A DNA stretch of 49,893 nucleotides from Mucilaginibacter sp. L294 (GTDB lineage Bacteria > Bacteroidota > Bacteroidia > Sphingobacteriales > Sphingobacteriaceae), in the NCBI RefSeq assembly GCF_001636615.1, contig NZ_LGEK01000030.1, forward strand, positions 1-49,893, written 5' to 3'. Positions 45,435 to 49,893 of this stretch are shown here, piece by piece. A program made the position numbers and the translations under genes. Under the pieces are notes generated by a model. It did no database searches, was not told the origin of the DNA, and was given only the letters and a program-made list of their open reading frames with translations. Numbering within the stretch: the first letter of the stretch is position 1; each line of letters opens with the position of its first letter.

Positions 45435-47283
45435 GTCTAAAATAAACCAAAATTCTTCGTTAATTTGGATTGTAAGCCACGAAAATACTTATCCCTTCAT
45501 CCGAATGCACCGCGAATTACCGGTAATTAACCACATGAACAATAAAGACCTTATCCTGAAAATCGCAGAATCTCTAATAGCACCTATAGATTCAAACGAA
45601 GCCATGCTAACCATCGCGGAGATGGTTAGCGTTGAAATAGGCGGTGAAATATGCACTACTGATATCAATACAGCTTTAATCTCCGATAAACTATTTTCCA
45701 AAATTAAAGCATCACACGTAAATCCAGTGGTGAGCACTACCGGCGTCCAATATGATGAGAACTTCGTTTATCGTCCAGCATTTTGGTTATATCTTTCGCC
45801 AACATCCGGCCTTTCAAAAGCTGAATCCCTAGCAGTTTCATGGACACAAAATAAAAGAACCATACTAATCCCTGATCAGGGCTTTTTAGCCACATATGAA
45901 CTAATGCCGCGCTATTCTAGCGAATTAAACTATTGGGACGACCTATCCAAACCTCAGTATGAGATCGTAGTCAACAAGCCAGTAACTCTTTACAATTTCC
46001 CGAACCAGGATGGGGCCTATGTTAAAATCCGCCGTGATTACCTGGAAGACTATCTCAAACTAAGAAAGAAAACAGCAGTTCAAATTTTCACCATCAATCA
46101 CATTATTGACATCAATGAAGATATAGCTCACCTTTTAAACGGCAAAAAAGCTTTCGAAGATGAAAGCGGGCAATACTCTATTCGTTTGATCAAGCAGCCT
46201 ACTAAGGAAGGTAAAGTGTATTTGGAGGTGATAGGCTACCGATTATTGTTACCTAAAAGCGATCCGGTGGCGGAAAATGCTAAGATTCCTGTAGGTCATT
46301 ATTGGAAAGGCATCGACGGGGCCGTTACCGCATCTCAGGCGAGATTTCAAATGCCATTTGAATATGCCTACGTATCGGACGATGTTCTAGCCAAATACGA
46401 AGGCGATGACGATTATGAGATTTATCCCAATTCCGGTTCAGTACATTATCAGGGCCAATGGTCAGTATCCCACTGCCATCGTGTGGGGCGCAATGCGATC
46501 CAAGTAGAATTGAAGAAATTGTATGAGGGTACGCCGGATGAAGTAATCACTTATTGGAACAGGTTTAGTATCGATCCTACGGAAATTAAAATGGATGAAG
46601 AAAACATTGCAGAAAAAGCGGAACGTCTAACTAGGAAATTTTTTCTGTTTGGCCGGATTCTTACCGGCATACTTAACCATCTCTGCAATTTGAACCTCAT
46701 GCCTGCTGATCTTATTACGTTAAACGAGGCTTGGATTGAGGAAACCGGATGGACTGAATTTCCCGATTTTCAAGCCATCAGTAACCACGTTAGCCAAAAG
46801 ATATTCACTCGCGATCAGTTCATCACAAGATGTAAAAAGTTATACATACTGCTGGTCGAAAATCTAAAAGAAAAGAACTTACGCAAAGCCGCTCTGATCT
46901 TAGGATTTGATGAAAAAACTATTAAAGAATTCCGCAGCATGAAGCTTTTGGAGTTGATCCTAAAATATTTGCAAGTAGCTGATGACAGTGGCCTCAATCC
47001 TGTGCAAAATAAAGAGGTCATACAGACTCGAATCATCGAGTTGACAGATTTTAAACGTATTCAAATTCTTACGGCACTTAATACACTGCGGCAATTAGAT
47101 GCCCATCAAACCGGCAGTGATGCAAAAATAAAGCTTCATAAAGCCTTGCAGACTTTTGGGTTAGATAGCAACATTTTAAAAAAGAATTATGCCAGTGCAA
47201 CTGATCATATTTATGATACCTTAACCGACGTTTTCTCAGACTTGAGCTTTTGGTTGACCACTATTGATTTATCTTTGTCTTAA
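45418..47283 (+). CDS. Unknown 621-residue protein, partner of nuclease-like gene
   Basis: I do not recognise the family. There is no signal peptide or membrane helix. The middle contains an aromatic-rich region (VYRPAFWLYLSP) and VKIRRDYLEDYLKLRKK. The C-terminal 200 residues are helical and include RQLDAH (Arg558-His563), which has the Rx4H spacing of HEPN ribonucleases; alone this is weak. The start is uncertain: ATGs at 45418, 45433, 45505 and 45535 are all in frame, and a TAATTTGG box at 45461 favours the later ones. The longest form overlaps the divergent nuclease-like gene by 17 bases. It is convergent with the methylase, 4 bases apart. Confidence 0.6.
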   Translation: MLKIDMSKINQNSSLIWIVSHENTYPFIRMHRELPVINHMNNKDLILKIAESLIAPIDSNEAMLTIAEMVSVEIGGEICTTDINTALISDKLFSKIKASHVNPVVSTTGVQYDENFVYRPAFWLYLSPTSGLSKAESLAVSWTQNKRTILIPDQGFLATYELMPRYSSELNYWDDLSKPQYEIVVNKPVTLYNFPNQDGAYVKIRRDYLEDYLKLRKKTAVQIFTINHIIDINEDIAHLLNGKKAFEDESGQYSIRLIKQPTKEGKVYLEVIGYRLLLPKSDPVAENAKIPVGHYWKGIDGAVTASQARFQMPFEYAYVSDDVLAKYEGDDDYEIYPNSGSVHYQGQWSVSHCHRVGRNAIQVELKKLYEGTPDEVITYWNRFSIDPTEIKMDEENIAEKAERLTRKFFLFGRILTGILNHLCNLNLMPADLITLNEAWIEETGWTEFPDFQAISNHVSQKIFTRDQFITRCKKLYILLVENLKEKNLRKAALILGFDEKTIKEFRSMKLLELILKYLQVADDSGLNPVQNKEVIQTRIIELTDFKRIQILTALNTLRQLDAHQTGSDAKIKLHKALQTFGLDSNILKKNYASATDHIYDTLTDVFSDLSFWLTTIDLSLS

Positions 47284-47287
47284 TATT

Positions 47288-48208
47288 CTATAATCTTTCC
47301 GGATTAACTTTTCCATGTAGCTTTTCGTGTTCAGTAAGTTTAATTGGCACTTCGTTATTTTTAAGTGCTTTTATATAATGATGATTCATCCAGACTACTT
47401 CGGTACGTTCGTGGGCTTGTCCTTTAGAGTCTTTTGTTATGGTTTTAATGGTTTTCTTTTCCCATCCGTTTTCAAGGGTTAGAATGGAGTTATATAGATC
47501 ATTTTCATACCCACTTATAAATATCATGCATTTTGCCAGGTTGGACAATTCTAGAAGCTTTCTATGAAATTTTTCGTCATTAGCATCCTTGCTATAACCA
47601 CTGGTTCTTTCCCCAAAATATGGAGGATCAAGGTATAGTAGTGTAGCTGGTCTGTTTAAATATTTGCGAATTAATTTTAGGGCATCCTTATTTTCAACCC
47701 TTACCTTTTTTAATCTGTCTACTACCAATTTAAGCCGATCTGGCAAATTGTTCCACCTGTTTACTCTGGCATCGTGCCCATTTCTAGAATAAGAATCGGA
47801 ATAAGAAAACCCGCTCTTTGCTTCACCAAATAAGCCATTTATAGCCATCATTGATTGAACTAAGAACCTTCTAGCCCTTTCTAAGGTAGATAGGCCTTCT
47901 AAATGTATTCTAGCCGAAATTAGTTCCTGCTCAGCATAAGGAGTGAGTTCAATTGCATTACATAAAGCTTCATGGTTATTCCTTAACTGGTCAAATAAAT
48001 TTACAATCTCATTATCTATATCGTTAATTACTTCAATCGGTGCAGGAGATTTTCTGAGAGTTAATGCAGCCGAACCACAAAATGCTTCAACCCAACAATT
48101 ATGCGGTGGCAAATCTGCACAAAGTTGAAGCGCAATTTTATTCTTTGAACCAAAATATCCAAATGGTGCATTTATCTTTTTTGACTTTTTTGTTGTCGTT
48201 AATATCAT
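47288..48208 (-). CDS. D12-class DNA adenine N6-methyltransferase (Dam-like)
   Basis: A 306-residue enzyme. N-terminal FGYFGSKNK (16-24) and FCGSAAL (43-49) form the SAM site, INDIDNE (61-67) follows, and DPPY (194-197) is the catalytic motif. This order is that of the MethyltransfD12 family (Dam, phage and restriction-associated methylases), which methylates adenine N6. The recognition sequence cannot be read. It lies 14 bases downstream of the helicase gene on the same strand, so the two form an operon, in clearly AT-richer DNA than the core genes. Confidence 0.9.
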   Translation of the reverse strand: MILTTTKKSKKINAPFGYFGSKNKIALQLCADLPPHNCWVEAFCGSAALTLRKSPAPIEVINDIDNEIVNLFDQLRNNHEALCNAIELTPYAEQELISARIHLEGLSTLERARRFLVQSMMAINGLFGEAKSGFSYSDSYSRNGHDARVNRWNNLPDRLKLVVDRLKKVRVENKDALKLIRKYLNRPATLLYLDPPYFGERTSGYSKDANDEKFHRKLLELSNLAKCMIFISGYENDLYNSILTLENGWEKKTIKTITKDSKGQAHERTEVVWMNHHYIKALKNNEVPIKLTEHEKLHGKVNPERL

Positions 48209-48222
48209 TCTTTAATGCTAAG

Positions 48223-49782
48223 TTATTTTACTATAAAAAGCCTCTTATACGCTTCTATGTCATCTTCCACATTGGAGTCATATATGTCCAAGTCGTAAAT
48301 ATCGTAGTCTTGTTCAATTACGTCGTACATCTTTTGCGCCTTGGCCTCTAAATTTTGTTTTATATCCTGGTCTATTGACTTTTCATACTGTAAAAAATAG
48401 TAGTGTGCTTCGTTTGTTTCCGAACCACCTACACGATGAATCCTATCTAGAGATTGGATGTACTGGGCACAATTGTATGATAGATCGTAATAGATAGCGT
48501 GAAAGCAAGTTTTGTGCAACGAAATTGATTCAGCACATGCGGCTGGATTAGCTATCAATATATCTAATCCACTATCAATATTTAGAAACTCGTCCCGGAT
48601 ATCTTCCCTCGTTTTTTCCTCGCCAATAATAATAATATCATCCCTTCTAACTGGTGTTTTACCATAAATAAGTTCAGAATATAATCCTAAGGACAAAAAA
48701 TGGGATTTTATTAATTCTAGAGTCCCTATAAAATTTGACCAAATTAGAACTTTCTGATTCTTCTTCTTTAAATCTAAAACCATTGAAGTTAAAACACCCA
48801 ATTTCCCAGGAATCTCTAAGGTATCATAATCCTTAATTTGTCTATGCAATTCCGAGTTATCAACAAATTTTTCATTGTAATCATTTATTGCAGAAAGTAG
48901 TAGTTTAGGATATGAAACTGATTGCCTAAGTCGCATCATTCTGCCACGCCATAATTTGCTAAGTAACTCCTCGTTTATAAAATAGTCTCTCTCGTTTAAA
49001 TCTAACACTTTGGCCTTAACAAAGTCGTAAATATTCTTCTCGGAACTATTCATTTTCACTATTATTGGATCATGAAATATTGGAGGAATAAGACCCAAGT
49101 CTTTTTTCCTAACTCTATAGAACAAAGGTCCAACTCGCTTTTCTAAAAGGCATTTAATATTTTCGTTTTCCTTTTTTTTCTCCCAAATAGTAATTTGTAT
49201 TTTATCATCTTCGGATAATGGTGAATTTCCTTCCCATAAAAAATCGAAAAGATTAAAAATATCCTTATAACTTTTGGGGATTGGTGTTCCAGTCAATACA
49301 CCTTTAAACGCCGCGTGCTTACCTATTTCCAAAAGGGAATTTGCCCAAGACCCACCCAACTGCTTTATATAATGCGCTTCATCAATTATCAAAAAAACAT
49401 TTATTCTAATTTGTGAGAAGAACTTAATTATGTCTTTAAAATCATTTAATACCGTGTGAAAAGTGCTTAAATATAACTCATAGGCATTTTCCATCGAACG
49501 GAAATATTCTCTCTTTCGAAATGTTTTATTACCACCAGATAAAATTAAACTGTTTGGCGTCCTTCCCAATGTGTCACTAAATTCATTTTTCCATGGTTGA
49601 AAGCATGAGGGAGGCCCAACGATAAAAAGTAAGTTGCATTTTCCCTCTAATCTAAATTTTTCATAGACTGATAATATCGTTGAAGTCTTACCACTTCCGG
49701 GAACTGAAAAATTTGCTCCATTTTTTAAGGTGTAAAAGTGGTAAGCTGATTTGACTTGATGAGATTTTAGCTTTCTGGGCAA
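48223..49782 (-). CDS. SNF2/superfamily 2 helicase, 5' end incomplete
   Basis: This frame gives 519 residues from a TTG codon; the real gene is longer. Motif I is VPGSGKT (27-33), motif II DEAH (134-137), and motif III LTGTP near 163-168. The C-terminal half has NPAACAESISLH and QSLDRIHRVG (motif VI), as in SNF2-type translocases of restriction and defence systems. Upstream, the frame meets a stop only because the T run at 49798-49802 has five bases; six would continue into coherent coding sequence to the contig end. It probably works with the adenine methylase 14 bases downstream. Confidence 0.88.
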   Translation of the reverse strand: MPRKLKSHQVKSAYHFYTLKNGANFSVPGSGKTSTILSVYEKFRLEGKCNLLFIVGPPSCFQPWKNEFSDTLGRTPNSLILSGGNKTFRKREYFRSMENAYELYLSTFHTVLNDFKDIIKFFSQIRINVFLIIDEAHYIKQLGGSWANSLLEIGKHAAFKGVLTGTPIPKSYKDIFNLFDFLWEGNSPLSEDDKIQITIWEKKKENENIKCLLEKRVGPLFYRVRKKDLGLIPPIFHDPIIVKMNSSEKNIYDFVKAKVLDLNERDYFINEELLSKLWRGRMMRLRQSVSYPKLLLSAINDYNEKFVDNSELHRQIKDYDTLEIPGKLGVLTSMVLDLKKKNQKVLIWSNFIGTLELIKSHFLSLGLYSELIYGKTPVRRDDIIIIGEEKTREDIRDEFLNIDSGLDILIANPAACAESISLHKTCFHAIYYDLSYNCAQYIQSLDRIHRVGGSETNEAHYYFLQYEKSIDQDIKQNLEAKAQKMYDVIEQDYDIYDLDIYDSNVEDDIEAYKRLFIVK

Positions 49783-49874
49783 CGTCTTAGTGAAGTCAAA
49801 AAAGGCGTTAAAGGATTCATCTAAAATGGCATTCTCTTTGATTTTTTTTGCGGTTTGTAATACTTCTTTTAATT
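49783..49874 (-). pseudogene. N-terminal extension of the helicase, out of frame and cut by contig end
   Basis: Read on the minus strand in the shifted frame, these bases encode an open helical segment ending ESFNAFFDFTKT that joins LPRKLKSHQ of the helicase if one T is added to the five-T run at 49798-49802. The gene therefore starts beyond the window. The shift is probably a homopolymer error rather than true decay, but both are possible. Confidence 0.7.
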
Positions 49875-49893
49875 CTGTCTCTTATACACATCT
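49875..49893 (-). other. Tn5 mosaic-end sequencing adapter
   Basis: The final 19 bases, CTGTCTCTTATACACATCT, are the reverse complement of the adapter at 1-19. They truncate the helicase gene artificially. Confidence 0.97.

Noticed and set aside
1..49893. Terminal inverted repeats of a 50-kb transposon
   Set aside because: The 19-base ends are exactly the commercial Tn5 mosaic end, and no transposase is encoded next to them.

Overview
The window is chromosomal DNA of a Bacteroidota bacterium, most likely a Sphingobacteriaceae relative (Mucilaginibacter/Pedobacter type). The grounds are two SusC/SusD pairs, an ECF sigma/FecR/STN-SusC signalling set, BlaI/M56 and LytTR regulators, and promoters of the Bacteroidota type (TAnnTTTG -7 boxes). 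Genus is inference. Both ends carry the exact 19-base Tn5 mosaic-end adapter in opposite orientation, so the contig stops at library artefacts, not biological boundaries.

Layout. 1-6.0 kb: unlinked housekeeping or hypothetical genes (DUF885-type lipoprotein, a pair of polytopic membrane proteins, OmpA-like lipoprotein, SAM methyltransferase, YjdF-like membrane protein). 6.2-12.5 kb: a small glycan-uptake locus with a ROK regulator and one SusC/SusD pair but no enzyme. 12.6-17.2 kb: BlaI repressor, M56 (BlaR1-type) membrane protease and an outer-membrane beta-barrel protein, preceded by a nested palindrome sitting on a near-leaderless promoter. 17.4-35.2 kb: a polysaccharide utilization locus with ECF sigma factor, FecR anti-sigma, STN-containing SusC, SusD, GH78 rhamnosidase, NagX-like acyltransferase, GH20 hexosaminidase, GH3 glycosidase and GH92 mannosidase, closely packed from the GH78 gene onward. 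It fits a GlcNAc/mannose-containing glycan such as an N-glycan, with rhamnose unexplained. 35.2-43.8 kb, minus strand: a LytS/LytTR two-component pair, then TolC, adaptor and RND pump, and an outer-membrane protein. The kinase gene and the tolC gene share a long direct-repeat operator at exactly the same distance from a -7 box, which predicts LytTR control of both.

43.84-44.43 kb is a gene-free junction with strong terminators and a short tRNA-3'-end-like sequence that may be an attachment site. To its right lies an accessory region, visibly AT-richer toward the end, that looks like a defence island: a PD-(D/E)XK-type nuclease candidate, a divergent 621-residue protein of unknown family whose start overlaps it, a D12-class DNA adenine methylase and an SNF2-type helicase running off the contig. 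The nuclease/621-residue pair is the best candidate for an undescribed system.

Two genes (the barrel protein at 14.8 kb and the helicase at 49.8 kb) carry apparent one-base deletions in a T5 tract where T6 restores the frame. These are probably consensus errors, though slippage is not excluded.
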